Shown: positions 28,501 through 43,500, numbered from the stretch's first letter. The stretch: DNA of 64,000 nt from Patagioenas fasciata (GCF_037038585.1 NC_092520.1:150659104-150723103), one strand, 5' to 3'. Notes: a model not told the origin generated them from the sequence alone. Program-made: numbers and translations.

Positions 28501-31500
28501 TTAAAGCATGTCTTGTTAATTTTGTGCTCTTCTACTCCAACGCAAATGTGATCCCTTTGTCCAAGATGCTGCCTTTACAATTATGATACAAGTCTACAAT
28601 GCTTCTTCCACTTTGCTCAGGGTTGAGCAGTGAAGATTTGCCTGTTGAAGCTCCACATCCTGTTCTGCAGCATAAAGCAAGAGAGGACTGGAACAAATTA
28701 AAGTAGATATACAAACCCTGCAGCTGCACACTACCTTGGAAAGCTGAATTCCATCTCTGACGCTGTCCCAGAGATATTATGCAATGATACACAAGTTGTG
28801 AAATGTCATCTTAAGTGGCTGTCACTGAGTGTGTTCGGTTTATTTCCCAGTGTTCGATTTGAGGTCCTAGACCTGGGTGTAAGATTTTATTGCAAGGCCT
28901 GCAAAAACAACAGCTACTTACAATCACAACTGAAGTCTGTAAATGTTTTTGGACATACAAATAATAAATATATTGGAAAAATTAGGCCTGAGAAATTTAA
29001 AGTCAGACATCTTGCATTCAGTTGATCTCTGTAATTGTAACTACTTTGCCCTATGATCCTAGTTTGTAAAAAATGGGAAGAATACTACTTCTAATCTGAG
29101 CAAAGTACAACAGTTCAGCTTATTCACGAGTTATCAGCTATTATACTGATTTACTAATCACCAAAACCAAGAAAAAAACAATTAATAGTTCTGTTCCTAG
29201 TGCAGAACTTCAGTGGTATCTAACAAAACAAGAGGCCCACATACCAGTAATGAGATAAAAACAGAATACTGCGTAGCCACATTTCCATGAACGCTATTCA
29301 GAATATTTGATAACTGAAGCAAAATCCTTATTGCAAAAGAACATGATCATGTAATTTAAAATTCCATAAGCAAAACAGAGAGATCACACAAGCAACCTTA
29401 ATTTTGGTATTTGCTAGTTTAGGAGCCTTGAGGTTCTTTTAGTTGTTTATAGCTTTAAAGTTCTTTCAGACAGAACATGTTGCTTAGCTCTTTAGGTATT
29501 TAATACCAAAACACTAGAAGAAAAATAATTTTCATCCTATTATACCATATTGACAGTGACATGGGTCATTAACAGGATTGCATCTTTCAGGTCTCCTACT
29601 TCTCTAGATTATGTAAAGCAGCACAATGCAAAACACATATAAACCAAATGTATTTGTTTATAAACAATGGAAATTCAACATAGATATATCCTGTTATTTC
29701 TGGAAGTTCTTAGAGGGGAATGAAAAGTTTTATGATCTCCCAGGCACAAAAATGCCAAGAAACTGAAGCAAGGTAAGAATTTTTCAAACAACCGAAACCT
29801 GTATTTTGATACGAGCTTAACTTAAATTCCTAAAAAGCTGGTGAGAAAAAACGAACCCTGTAAAATCACCAGACACTTGGTCTTTCATTTAATCATTGGT
29901 AAAGCTCCTGATCCACTTGCTTGGGGAACTTTTAATATAGACAGGGAAAAGGATGACTCAGTATTTTCGTTATTTCAAACATTATGCATGAACAAATAGG
30001 AAGAAAGTCAGTTATTAAAGAGAAAAGCATCCTGCTCAGAGACACCTTAATGCAAACTGACGATAACACGTAGAGAGTGAAAAAGCTGAGTTTGACCAGT
30101 CAAATTCAAGTCAGGAAGGAACTGTTCAAGCAACTTTCTTAAAAAAGAAACCCATGCTAAAATAACAAGAAAAAATACAACAACAACAACCCCAACAAAA
30201 TGCAAAAGTCCCTCAAAACTCATTTCCCCAAAAGCAGATGGGTTGAGAGTGGGCAATGACTGGCAACACTATTGAAGACAAGAATAAGTTCCTTACCACC
30301 ATGTGTTTAATTGTGCCTGGAACTATGCCTTAAAGCAAAGCAAGAAGCAATTTTTTGTTAGTCGGATGGACCCTGAAGTATCCCTGCCATCTCCAACCAA
30401 CATGAAACTTCGGTGACCAGCTTGCAGACTGCCAGATACAGCCAGCAAATACTTCTGATTTCATGAGGCAAAAAGGGACAACTAAGAGATGGTAGATTAT
30501 TTATTAAATCATATCTATGGCTCTACTGGGATAGCCTGACTTCAGGCAGATTTTTAATCAGAATTTATCAGAAAAATTTTAGGAAAAAAAACAGCTTTGT
30601 AGCAGACATTATCAACACTGTCTTACTAGAATGCCCCAAAGCTAAAGTTATGTTAGTACCGTAGGAAACTTTAAAGTGCATTCATACATGTATTTTCATA
30701 AAGCTCAGGAGATGTAAGTGTCCATAAGCAGGTTCTTTACTTGAATTTGCAAGAATTCTCTTAAAATTGCACTCTGTTGATGCTACAAGAAATTTTTAGT
30801 CATGACACAGGAATAGGATCTATGTTACGATCCATCTGGCTTAGTAGGTTTATATTTTCCCTCACCACTGGCTTTCCAGTCACATTCACTGCCGTTGCAT
30901 CATCAGTTCCAAATAATTTTTAAATCGTGATGATGTGTGACACTGAAATTAAGGCAGGAAGTCTGCAGACGCCAGACTATCCATTTCTTAAATAAAAAGT
31001 TGTTCTTAATAATCCTTTATTGTTCTTATTTATAAGTTGTTCTTAAATAACAAGTGGTTCTCATTACTATTTCACAATAGACTTCTGAAACGTCCACATC
31101 AGATTGGAGCTCCATTGCCTTGTGTAATGGAAATGATTAAACAGTCTCACTCCAGGAATGCAAAAGCTAAGTGAAGTGGTATTAAGATAAACAAATGGTA
31201 AGTGAAAGTACTGTTCCATTTTTGATGTAGAAGAATGATAGACACTGACTTTAGAAAGGCAAATGAAGAAGTCTGCAGCAAAGCTAAAAATCAAATCAAA
31301 TATCTTGAGTCAGCAAAAGCACATTTCCCAAGAAAAATATCCCATCAGAGAATGGCTCAGTGGAAAAGAAATGTAACACCTCAACATCTGAAACTATTAC
31401 CTATATTAGTTTACCAGTTCTCTACATTCTCTGCTTTCTGCAGCAAATCATAAAACGTCTACTATGCACTGAAATGAAGTCAGGCCCTGATCTACAGGAA

Positions 31501-34500
31501 TCATCTGAATACAACACAAAAATGACATCAGAAAAATCTAGGTTAAATATATATCCATGAATTCTATTAGCAGAAAAGCTTACTCTAACAGAACACTATC
31601 CCATGGAGAAGTGGAACTAGAAACCACAGTCTTTTCTTGATTCTATGCACATCACATCATACCTCATAGCTAAAAGCACTGAGAAGTCTCCTCAATCAAG
31701 GAGAAAGGGACAACACTGCCTTTCCAACCTGAAGACAAAAAAAAATTGCTTTTGTTTTCAATAATAGGAAGTAGAGCTGTGTTCACCTTCTCAGTTTCCA
31801 GCCTTTTTATTTCCACTCTGCCTTCACTAGGTTAAGACAAGCAGCAGCTTCTGTTACGTTTCTTGTGGAGTATCTGGGCTTCTAGTCCTGTGGGGATAAA
31901 GTTACTTCTACTGTATGTGACATACACCGTTAGTAGAGGACTCATTAGGATTAGAACATCATGGTTCTCATTTATAATTTAGTCAAATCTAAGAATATGT
32001 TCCCAAAGATTTTTAAAGTGCATCTCTGGGGTACCTGCCAAAGGTCAAAGTACACTTCCAGTTCCAGAGCTATGGTGAAGTCCAAGGTCAAGTTCTCCAA
32101 ACTCTGACGATGTCATTTTTTTCAGTAAAATACGAAAGAATGGAAAAAAGAAGGAAGAATATTTTCATCTCAGATAGGTGTTCAATAGCATGTTATTTTA
32201 TGTTATTTTTTCCTGAAACCTGAATTTTTACTATAATCAGTCTGATGACCTGTCACTCCATATGGTTTAACTCCCACAAAATTATGAACAACTTCAAAAA
32301 GGGCTTCACGAGGGAAAAAAGCAACCTTAACTATAGATGATGTTTCCAAATCTGACTGCTGTGATCTCCTCTCTTATTTCTTCATTGCACACCTTCAGAT
32401 CCTACGTAACAGAAATATATTTGCAGATCTGGACTAAGTTCTAAACACGCAACAACAAAAGTTTCAGTTGCTTTTATATATATACATATGTATATGTATA
32501 CTTCTTCTTATAACAAGTAACACCTAAGAAATAAGATAACTGAATTAAAAAAAAAAATTGTATTTTTTCATTTGTTTACTTTGTACATGCCATCATTTTT
32601 CCTATACATATCTATTTCTGAAATGGTTAGAAAAAGAATTAAAAAAACCCACACAGAAACAGGCAAAGGTAAAGTCAACTAGTCTTCCTGAAATTTCAAA
32701 TGCTTAGTCCATATTTACAGCATATCTTATGCATTTGCTTTTATCGATTTGCCATAGCTTGTTAACATGTTATATTCAACACATTAAGAAGTCCTTTTAT
32801 TCTAGTCTGTAGCCATTCCTCCTCTTGTCGGCTGTGAGATTGCCTTCAGTAACATCTGCTTATCTGCAGAGTTGCCGCTGTGAATTTCTATCTATGTACG
32901 ATTTTTAGCCATACAACACAATTTCATGGGCACAGAAAGGACTTTCAATGTTCTGATGTAGTGACAGGCAGACAGTAATAAGTTTAGTCCAGTTGTGGGT
33001 AGGTTCATGCTGTGCTTGCAAGATAAATTTCAGTGGATGGCTGCATTTTGGACACTTTAATCACTACGTTTAATCTTAAAGTATTAATTAAAATAATAAT
33101 TAAAATAATTAAATGACCTACTTTCTTCTTGTGAAAGTTGCAATTTCATAATTTCTTTAAGAAGATACAAATACCACCTCTTCAAACTACCTTACTGCTT
33201 TCTTTTGATTGCTTTAAATCTTTTAGCATATTTGTATATATTTTTAAAAAATTATTTTAACTATTGAAGTTAGTGTTTAGATTACTACGAATATGAACAG
33301 TTTACTGACTTTCCTACCTTCTCACACAGAAAACATTATGTGTGGGTATAAGTACATTGGGAGAAAAATAATTTACTCTTGAGATCAAGTTTGTCACCAA
33401 GAAAATACAACTTAAGCAGTAAGCATTTCCTAGTTTCAAACCTGTAATCCAACAGGAGGAAAACCAACAACAAACACACACAAGTAACAACAACAAAAAT
33501 GCCACCCCCCCAAATGAACAACAACAACAAAAACCCAACCCAAATACATTTATCAAATTCATTTTACATTAACAGTTTGACATTGCACAATAGCACTACT
33601 GGGAAGTACACTGCAATTTTGAATCCCTGAATATGGAACAGATATACACTTAAATTCATATAAAAATCTGGAATTTTGCATTGAGTGATTTTCATTACAG
33701 CAGTTGTATTATTTTCACACAGAAAGTTAAAGTGTGTATTTCGTTTTGCTTCAGGAGTCAGCAGTATTTTACTAGCTCATGGATAATCCTTTAGGAATAA
33801 AACATATCAGTAATCATCTTCTGCTCTCCTCTCCTTCAGCTTTTAACTATCTCAGTGAAAATTCGAACCTCTACTTTGTTTTCTGTTTGAGAGAGATATG
33901 TACAAAATATTCATGTGAGATAAAACCAGAATAAAACCAGAAGAGTGATGACAACAACAAAAACGAGGTGAAGCACTGCAGGAAGGCATATGATACCTTA
34001 CATAAAAATCCAGTGTTATTTCTCTCCTTTTCTAATTATGAGTTTTCATGAACCTCATTATTGTGAGAATCTACATGTGCCTGTGCAGAGGATTTAACAC
34101 TCTATGTTGTTAAGCAAATAATACTAAAATTTTGCAGAAAGGCACTTTGTTTGACAGAGACAAAAAAATTGTTGGAGCTCATCAAACTGAAAGTCCATAT
34201 CCTGTCTAAGACAATGACCAGAACCAGATGATTCACAGGAAGAATCTTCCTAGTCCCTTTATTGTTGACTTCTGACCTGAAGCATGTGTCTTACATCACT
34301 TACATTTTTTTTCCCCTGGCTACAGAATCCCTGGTTGTTTTTACTCATATAAATAATATTGCTATGCAAAGGGATTACTGTAACAGGCTCCAAAAGACCT
34401 AGGAGTATCTATGTCCAAATAATGAAGCTAGCAGGTCAAACCCCCACTTTTTAAAGACTGGTTTTAAGCAATACATTACAATACGAAGACAATATATTTT

Positions 34501-37500
34501 ATTACATTTTATTAAAGCAAGCTCTGCATTGCAAACCCAACAACTAGGCTGCAGCCACAACCATTAAAGGACAGCAGATAGCAAGGAATAAGCCCAACGC
34601 TGTTACTAGTTTGTACGCCAGTTAAGACAAAAAGCAACACTGCATTTGCAGTCTTAGAGGAATTCCACTGGAACAGTTGCACCATGTTTCTGTATAGAAC
34701 ACATTCCTTGTCCTTTAAAGGGTATGCTATCTTATACTTGAGAAGGGTTTCTTTCTTTTTAACTCCTGTAATTGAAAAGTATTGTTTACTGCCGATTTAA
34801 GGCTTGTTTTGACGAAGAGAGAGCTGATGAGGCACTCAAGAGCTTGTATTAAATCAATACTAGTCAGAAGTGAGCAGCTTGTATATGCGCTGTGGGATAC
34901 ACTTGCTCACATATTTATCTTCCATGTTTTGAGAGAAGGTTACAAATATTTTTATATATATATATACACACATATAAAAGAGTGCCAGTGAGCAAGCTCA
35001 CATTCCACAAGAAGTTTTCTGGCTATGTCAGGAGTGAAGTCCACCCCCTACTAGACAAACCTATTTTTTTTCAAACAGAAGAGGATATTATCAGAGAAGT
35101 CCGTGCTGATATACAGAAACCAGAGATCGTCAGGGCTCGGTGAGGTGATGAGCTGACGGGTGGATGGCGCCTATTATCTCCACTTCTCAATCCAAGTTTT
35201 CCTAAAAAACCACAGGGGGAGGAGAAGGCTCCAGCTCAGCAGAAGGCACAGAGGACAAGAAAAGGATTAGGAGTGAAGAGCAAGGAAAGGAAGGATAATG
35301 CAAGAGATATTGCAGAGGTTTCAAAGAGCTGGAAAATAGTTTCTAGATTAAAAGACGAACTTGTCAGTAGTTTAAAGCAACATTCGGGTTTTAACTTCTG
35401 CATGAGGCTACTACATAAAATAACTCTGAAGCAGGAAACTATTCACCGAAAGGAATTTACCTTTACTATATATAGAAAATATACTCAGGTTCAGTTGTTT
35501 CAACGTTTCTTGGAATTTTAAAATGTTTCAAGCCTTAGTTCGGCAAGCGTATCACCCTCTACCCAGCCACCAGCCAGGGGAACCCGAAACTAAGTACAAG
35601 GGGAAGCTGGTGCATGAAACTCAGCTTAACTGCTTCTACATCAAACCTGGAGGTAAGACAATATTACCTAGTTCTGTGCACACAAACTGTACTGGTATTT
35701 CCTTGCTTGGATAAGTATTCCCTTTCTATTTAAATAGAAGAGTTTATATAATGTATGAAATGATACTAATAACTTATAGTTGTGGATAATGTACTGTGAA
35801 GTCCTGTATGTGCGATCACACTACCACAGGATTTAGATAATTCTGTTAATTCTCAAATCTGTGGAGTCAAAAGATGGGTGGCTTCGCTTGGCAATATATT
35901 GTCTTTTGAGTATCTCATGAACATCGCTTTCCCACTTCTGCTTTGACATGAGAGAAAAAAAAAAAGGCAAGTAAGTATAAGGAATAAAAAAAAAAAGTTT
36001 TGTTTCATAGGCGATGAGGCTAAGAAGATTAAAACATACAAAAGCTCAAAATATTAAATGCACATGTGAAGGGAGTTATGCAAGAGGTTTCTAAAAAGCA
36101 ACTAGCTCTGTAATATTTTCATTTGCAGAAAAAATATATATGCATTCATGTACATATTTACACTGATCTGGAAATATCTACCATTTTATACTATACAAGG
36201 AGGTGTGTATGAAGTAGAGGGTATACAGGTAGTCACATGAAAAGAACCTATTTAAAAAAATAATTATCTGTTCCAACTTGAACTCTTGAGCTTTACTGCA
36301 TCATATGCCTATCTTATCTTGAAAAGATGTCCGGAATTCTCAGTGCTGGCAGTACACACTCAGCCCTAAACGTCCAGACAAGCTAATATGTTGCTTATAT
36401 GCTGACATCCATAAATGGGAAACAAAGACTGTGTCTAGTAGATACACACAGTATTAGACTCCTTTCGTTCTATACAGAAACTCATCCGCGACTGCAGGAT
36501 GGTTGATACATGCTTGTAATTCTATTCGATATACTTTTCCTACCAATTTGTTTGCCCAGGCAGGAATACAGTTCCACCACGCACAAAATAATTACCAGCC
36601 ATCAAAAAACTACATAGCTTTGTTATCTTAGCTCCTTAGCCTGTTTCTTCTCACGTGACATATAGTTTCTCTGACTTTCAGATTGGATTCCATCATTCCA
36701 CATAACTGAAAACCTACGTTAGGATTACTGCACTACTTTTCCTTACACCTTTTTTTTTTTTTACCACCTTCATCACACAACAGAAACACATCATTAGAGC
36801 AAAAAGGTGGCTGCAGTCATCATAGTTACAGCTGCAAAAAGCCACAGGACAAATGCAAAGCATTCTAAGCCCTTTGCTTTACTCAGGCTTCCACAACTGC
36901 TAACAAATCTGCAGGGCAGGAAGGCTGAGGAAGGAACAACAAAAATACCCTTTTAGGAAAGGCTGAATAGAAGTATCTGTGCTGAACTGGGTGGGGTGAC
37001 AAGGGATACAGTTTTATGCATCAAAACTCATATCTTAAGGCCTTCACAACTGGCATGTACAATTCACACTGAAAACATATATTGTATTTAAAGGAAAATA
37101 TTAATAAGGCAGCTGCAGAAAAAATAAACCCAGAAATACTTACTAGTACAAAAAATTTTGCTTTAAGAAAAACAAGCAAAAAAGGGATAACATAGTTCTT
37201 CCACTGCATTGTTTGTTTTACTTGAAACCTTAAAAACCTAAGTCATTTACTCTCCACAATAAGCACAAAAAAAATCTCAAACACTCTAAAGTAGAACTAA
37301 CCAGTACCTGCTAATTCTAGAATCACATCAATGATTTAGTGTGGTTCGGGCCTTTGCGTGTCATTTAGTGCAGCCTTCTGCCCAAAACAGGGCTAGCTTC
37401 AGTGAGACAGACAGTTAGGAAAAGAAGAAATTATGATCAGCTACAAGTTACAAAAGAAGAATATATACTAGGGCACTTTTTCAATTATTTCTTAAGGTAA

Positions 37501-40500
37501 TTTGCATATATGTACACTCTACAACAAATTATCCTGTCCTTTTCACTACATTAAAAATCCACTCCTGGTTCTATAGACTCAAGCAGAGCTTAGTTACAGA
37601 TTTCAAAACCAGGCATATCAGGTTGTAAACTCTAGAACAGGGAAGCCAACTAACCACGAGACAGCAAGATCACGATTTCCCATCTCAAACACCACCTGCC
37701 TTCAGCCAGCCCTGCTGCATGTCTGTCCACACCTGACTGCAAAACAAGGTTTAGTTATGCCATCAAGTTACAATAATATTTTTATATCTCAAAAGGCAAG
37801 CATGAAAGATTTTTTAGGTATTCTTGAAAATTAAAATGAGAAATAGAAAGCATGAAAATATAATAAAACATAAAATATGTACATTTATATCCTTATAAAA
37901 ATTTTAATATCTATAATAATTTCCAAGGGGCAGTTTATTATTTTTCTTGACATTCTGAAAATATTTATACCATCTTCTAAGCACACTAAAATCATTAGTG
38001 TGTTGAAGTATAGACCACAAAGTGAGGAACTATATGGGAAACGCAGTAGGTAATTAGTAATGCTTTTACATATGCTTTTATAAACTGGTCTAAGAACAGA
38101 TAATTTCTGAGTGTAGGTACAATGAAATCAGTAAACTCAGTGCTAGACAGCATCTCACGTGAAAAAAAAATCATCACTGTGCATCTAATAAGCAAGTTTC
38201 TTCCTGCTCCGGTTTATTTGCTTCTCTCCAGAAAATTTACACATAACAAACTATAAAATAGTTTGTGGGACACAAAATGTAAAACGAGTTTCCAAAGAAA
38301 ATAAGGCATGCAACATGCCAAGGCTCATGCTGCAACCTCAATTTTTGGGGTTTAGAATAAATTCTTATTACAAAATTTAAGTATTTTCAGTATGCATATT
38401 TTCCTTTTAAATTTTAAAAAGGAAAATATTATCTCTGCTTGGCACTGTTAACATTCCAATAGCCTCAGCAAAACTGAGGTTTCACTTTAAGGTCGGTAAC
38501 ATCCAGGGAAGGTAATTTTGACCGATGCTGCTGTTTTGTCTTGCTGGATACATGATGAATTTTTATAATGCTGATGAAAGGAGAGAAAGTGGAATGGGAA
38601 GAAGGAGGAACAATTTGTTTATTTCTCTGAGACAAAAATGTCCCCAAGGACAGAACCTCAGGTAAACCACAAGCATTTGTATTCTGAACAAATGGCAGTA
38701 GTCAGCCCATGCAGGCTTTAAAAAAAGAAAAAGGCTTTAGCCAAATCTGTTTAGCAAACAACAGGCTGAGAAGCACATACCTACACTGAGGGCAAGGCCC
38801 TTGTGCCAAAATTACTTTGAATTTCTTTAGTTGGAGCTTTCACTTTTCAAACACTTCTGTTCCAAATTAAAACTCTGAGAAATGTTTCTCAAACTACATA
38901 AATATTTTCTTCAACAAAGCATGAAGGTTCTAGCAGGCCAGAATAATAATTTTGCAATCAAACTTAACCTCAAAAAATTGTTCTTAAGTTATTCAGCTGT
39001 AATAAAAACAGAGTATTTTGTTTAACGATGCAGCAACAGAAAGCCATGTAATATTTCTGAACAGCAGACCACTGAGTTTAGAGAAATACAATACAAATTG
39101 AGTGAAGTTAAAAACATTTAAAGGTATTTGTTTCAAAATTCAAAGAGACAAATGTGCATTTGAGGAATAGTCATTTGAATACACAGTGTTCACCCTGTTG
39201 GGTTTTTTTCTGTTATTGGACCAGATACTGTATGTTGGCAGGTAGGAGGCTGATAAATAAGGCTCTCCATTTTAAACTGACAATTTTACTGAAACCAAAA
39301 ACCAAACAGAAACTCTATTATATCATAAAAACAAAGCCTTGAATATCTATTTTGCTGTCTCAATGGAAACAATTGAGCAAGTAGTTGTTTATTGGTCAAT
39401 ATGCAGAAGGCTGAATCTAAATATATACACAAGTAAATTTAATCAACAAATGCTGTTTTCACACTTGAATAAAAACATACGTCAGAAGGAAGAAAATATT
39501 TAAAATACTGAATTACAGAATATACAGCATATTTCAAGGTAAAAAAGACACTATAGTATCCAAAAGAAGATTGTTTTTAATGACATATTCATTTTTACGT
39601 ATCACCCAAATTCTATTACTGTTGTATCCTGCTTTCTCTTCGGAAGCAAATTTCTAATGGTCTTCAAACCAAGATGTTCTTCACAAGAGAAATGCTACTT
39701 GCAAGGTCAGTGGGTCTTTAGAAATGCCTACAGAAGTGGGACACTTGTTATCCATTTAGAATTTTTTACCAGGATGAATTTACTTAGAAGAGTGACCTGA
39801 TATTAGCCACAACTGGTCTCCAAGAACGTGAGTTGTTCTGTTTGAGAGGGCTTTAGGACACTGTTACATAGGGTTTAAGAACAAAAAATGATAGTTTAAG
39901 AAAAATATACACCATTACCTTTTCCTGAACATTTTTCATTCACTTATCCCCAAGCATATATTTGGAAAAAATTTCACATATAAATGAATATGACCTACCG
40001 GGGAAAAAAAACCAAACAAACAAACAACAAAAAACAACCAACCAAACAACCAAACCAAAACAAAAACTCCCCAAACAAACAAAACCAAACCAAAACACAA
40101 ACAAACCCCCAAACTTATGCTACTTCTTTAGAAACCTGGCAATCTTCCTTCTCCCTCCCATCCCATCTCATCTACTGGACATCGTTGCAGTGTGGGAATG
40201 TGCAAAAATGATACCAAATTTTCAGGGTTCTGGTAGACATATGGTGGCAAGTTAAACTGGACAACTGAAACTAGTATGAGGTTATGTACATATCACATGT
40301 GTCTAGACAGTTTTACCAAAACTAGGCATGCCTGGTCTGCTTTTGTACCGCTTCCTTAACCTCTGCAAAAGCTCAGATTCAGTAGAATATGCCACATCTG
40401 ATAGGAAGCTTCATCCGGCTTCAAACCCAGGAGATGACATAATCAAAGGCCTTGCTACAAATGTAGCACAGAAATGAAAGTAACTTCTATGCCCAAATAC

Positions 40501-43500
40501 GTATAGAATCTAGTCAGATATAAAATATTTGTTGACCTGTCACACAGTTTCTTTCTCCACTTGCTATATCACAAAAGCACCCAATTAACCTGCATCAGAT
40601 CATTGTCATAATTAGCACACTATTTTTTTCTGGCAGCTGAAAAGCTCAAGCTGAAGTCAGCTCTAAGATATGCAACTTAACATTCACCAAATTCCCTGTG
40701 TCTATAAACATGAAAAACAATATTCAGTGATAAAATGATAAATCAGTCAACATCAGAAATAATTCAATGATCCAGCATACACCCATATACACCTGGCACA
40801 AAATACAGTTGAGAACAGTTGTAAGTAAATTATATAGTTGACCAGTGCTAAAAGGAGAAAATTAAGTTAGTTTAACCAATAATTTACAGTTATGCATTTC
40901 TTCTGAATTATCTCATATAAACCAGCATATCAAATATTAAGCAACGGGCTCTAAACATTAGTTTTCCCAATAAATATCACCAAGGATTAAGGAAAAAAAA
41001 AAAAAAGTACTAACTATGTAGTTAAGATTATTCAAATATAGAACCCAGGAAATTTTTTAAAATCCTTCAAATCACTAGATGATCTAAACAAAACCAGAAT
41101 TACTGTCATGCTCTCACAAAGCAAGCATCTAAAAATGCAGTTAACTACGTAAGTTTAAAGGTCACATTGAAAATATCAACTTGACCCATAAACCTTCTGT
41201 TTCTTGGTGGACAAGGATTTCTGCTGGCAACAAAAACTGTAATTTGAGCTTCCCTTCCAGCTTTGAAATGAATAATCCTAGCTCTAGCCTAACAGATTTC
41301 CCAAACTAAACTTTTCTGTGAAACAGTGGATCAGTGGAAACATTAACTGGCACAGATCCCCAAATCCAGACTGAAAAGTCCTGGGATTCGACTGTAGGTG
41401 TCTGCAACATGGTGTTTAGACAGTATTTCAGCTTTACATGACCAAGATCATATGGAACAATAGAAGATATATGAAAACCAACAGAGCAAAAAGATTAAAA
41501 TATTTCTTTTCTTATTGTAAGTAATAATAAAGCTTACATTTATTGTGCATAATTTTGGGAAGCTTTTTCTATTGTAATTGCAAAGCAATCTTTACAAAAT
41601 GATAGCTAGAACATGACAAACTGTTGGCAGACTTGTCCAGAATGCAAGTACCACCTTCTGCTGCCAAGAGCATTTATTTAGTGTGATACAACCAGCCACA
41701 GATATTTAGCTGTACTGAAATGAAGTTGGTTTCAACAAATATTCAAAATATTGGAAGAAACAAAACACTGGGCAGGACTTCTTTATTTCTCCAAATGCTT
41801 GCATTTGAATTTTTTTGAAATTTACAGTCACAAAACCCAAAGGTATGTCCTGGGAAAGCAACCAGAAAAACAGAGGAAACTCTGCTAGCTTAGTTACATC
41901 TAATAAAAAAATATGTATGAAAAATAGAGTCAGAAGTAACCAACTCAAACACAAAGTTAGAAACAGATAACTTGTTTCCAGATCCTGTTAAAGTATTACT
42001 GCCAAACTGTCTACTGTTTTGCCAAGTAAACAACTATTACTGAGTACTCCTTGTTAGTAGCTAGAAGCAGGAGATAAAAATAATATTATAAGATTAGGAC
42101 CTCAGAAACCCAGTTTTGGATGAATACTCCATTTATTAAGGAAGAAGTGTGAAGCCTTAATTTTGCAAAAATTATACAGGCAAGTTGTGAAGTCCATCAA
42201 AACACAAGGAAAAAATTCATACAGAAAATTCAAGACAGATATTCAGAAGAGTGTTTAGATGAGACCATAGGAAAAACAGATACTTCTATGAGTCTATGAT
42301 ACATTCTGTGATTCTATGATACATTCTATGTATTAATGTTGATGAGGCTCCTTAATTTTATGTAGCTTTAAAATAGAAGGAAGAAAGGGCTATAGTTATC
42401 TGCATCTTAGTGGATAAATCACCATGTGAACAATCTGTAAGGACCTAAAGAAAACCTGGAAAAGTCAAATTTTGCTAAGTAACTTTTCTTCTGTGGGTCT
42501 GTAATGCCGGCTTGCTCTGATAACATCCATATTTCTAAGAAAATCTGAGAAAACAACAGTTTTTCCTTTGAAGTACCAAGACCTCCAGTTTTCTTAGAGA
42601 ACTTTGCAAGATTAGTTTAGGAAGGTAAATAACGAGGAGCAACATACCGCTAAACCTGGAGCACATCTGACACTAAAAGAAATACTAAACTAGTAGATTT
42701 TTTTTAGTAAAGCAAATATGAATCTTGTCTCAGACTAGAAAATTCTCAAATCAAATAACATATATATAGATAAACTCATGGGTAGATCAAACGGCTTATT
42801 GCAGTAAAAATCAGACTCACAGACCCAAGCTGAATATGCCTTTATAAAACTGGGAGTACCCTGGCTGAGGATCTTGTTATTTCTTTTTTACGGTTGCACT
42901 CAAGGGAATGATACAGTAAAGGGCACCACGAGGTCCAGAAGCTCTCAGATCTTGCGGCTGAGAGATCCTAAACCAAAAGAAAGGTGTTACTTTCATGTTG
43001 CCACTGGAAAATTGTCAGTGTAGGTGCTATGGGCTCACCCCAGCCAGCAGCTCAGCCCCATGCAGCCGTTCACTCCCTCCCCTCAGTGGGACGCGGAGAG
43101 AATCAGAAAGGCAAAACCAAGAAAACTCGTGGTTTGAAACTGAAGAGAGGTTAATAGGTAAACCAAAGCTGTCCATGCAAGCAAAGCAAAATAAGGAATT
43201 AATTCACTGCTTTCCATCAGCAGGCAGCTATTTAGCCACTTCCAGGAAACCAGGGCTCCATTGTGGAGGATGGTTACTTAGGAAGACAAAAACTGTAGCT
43301 CCAAACATCCGCCATTCCTCCTCCTTCCCTCAGCTTTTATTGCTGAGCACAACACCACACAGTGTTGGGTATTCCTTCAGGCCGTTGGGGTCAGCTGTCA
43401 CACCTGCGTCCTCTCCCAAACACTTGTGCACCCCCAGCCTATTCACTGGCAAGGCAATGTGAGAAACTGAGAAGGCCTTGATGCTCTGCAAACACATGCT

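Noticed and set aside
42995-43462. 155-codon plus-strand open frame
   Set aside because: It lies within the solo LTR, read on the opposite strand to the LTR, so it is not a gene.
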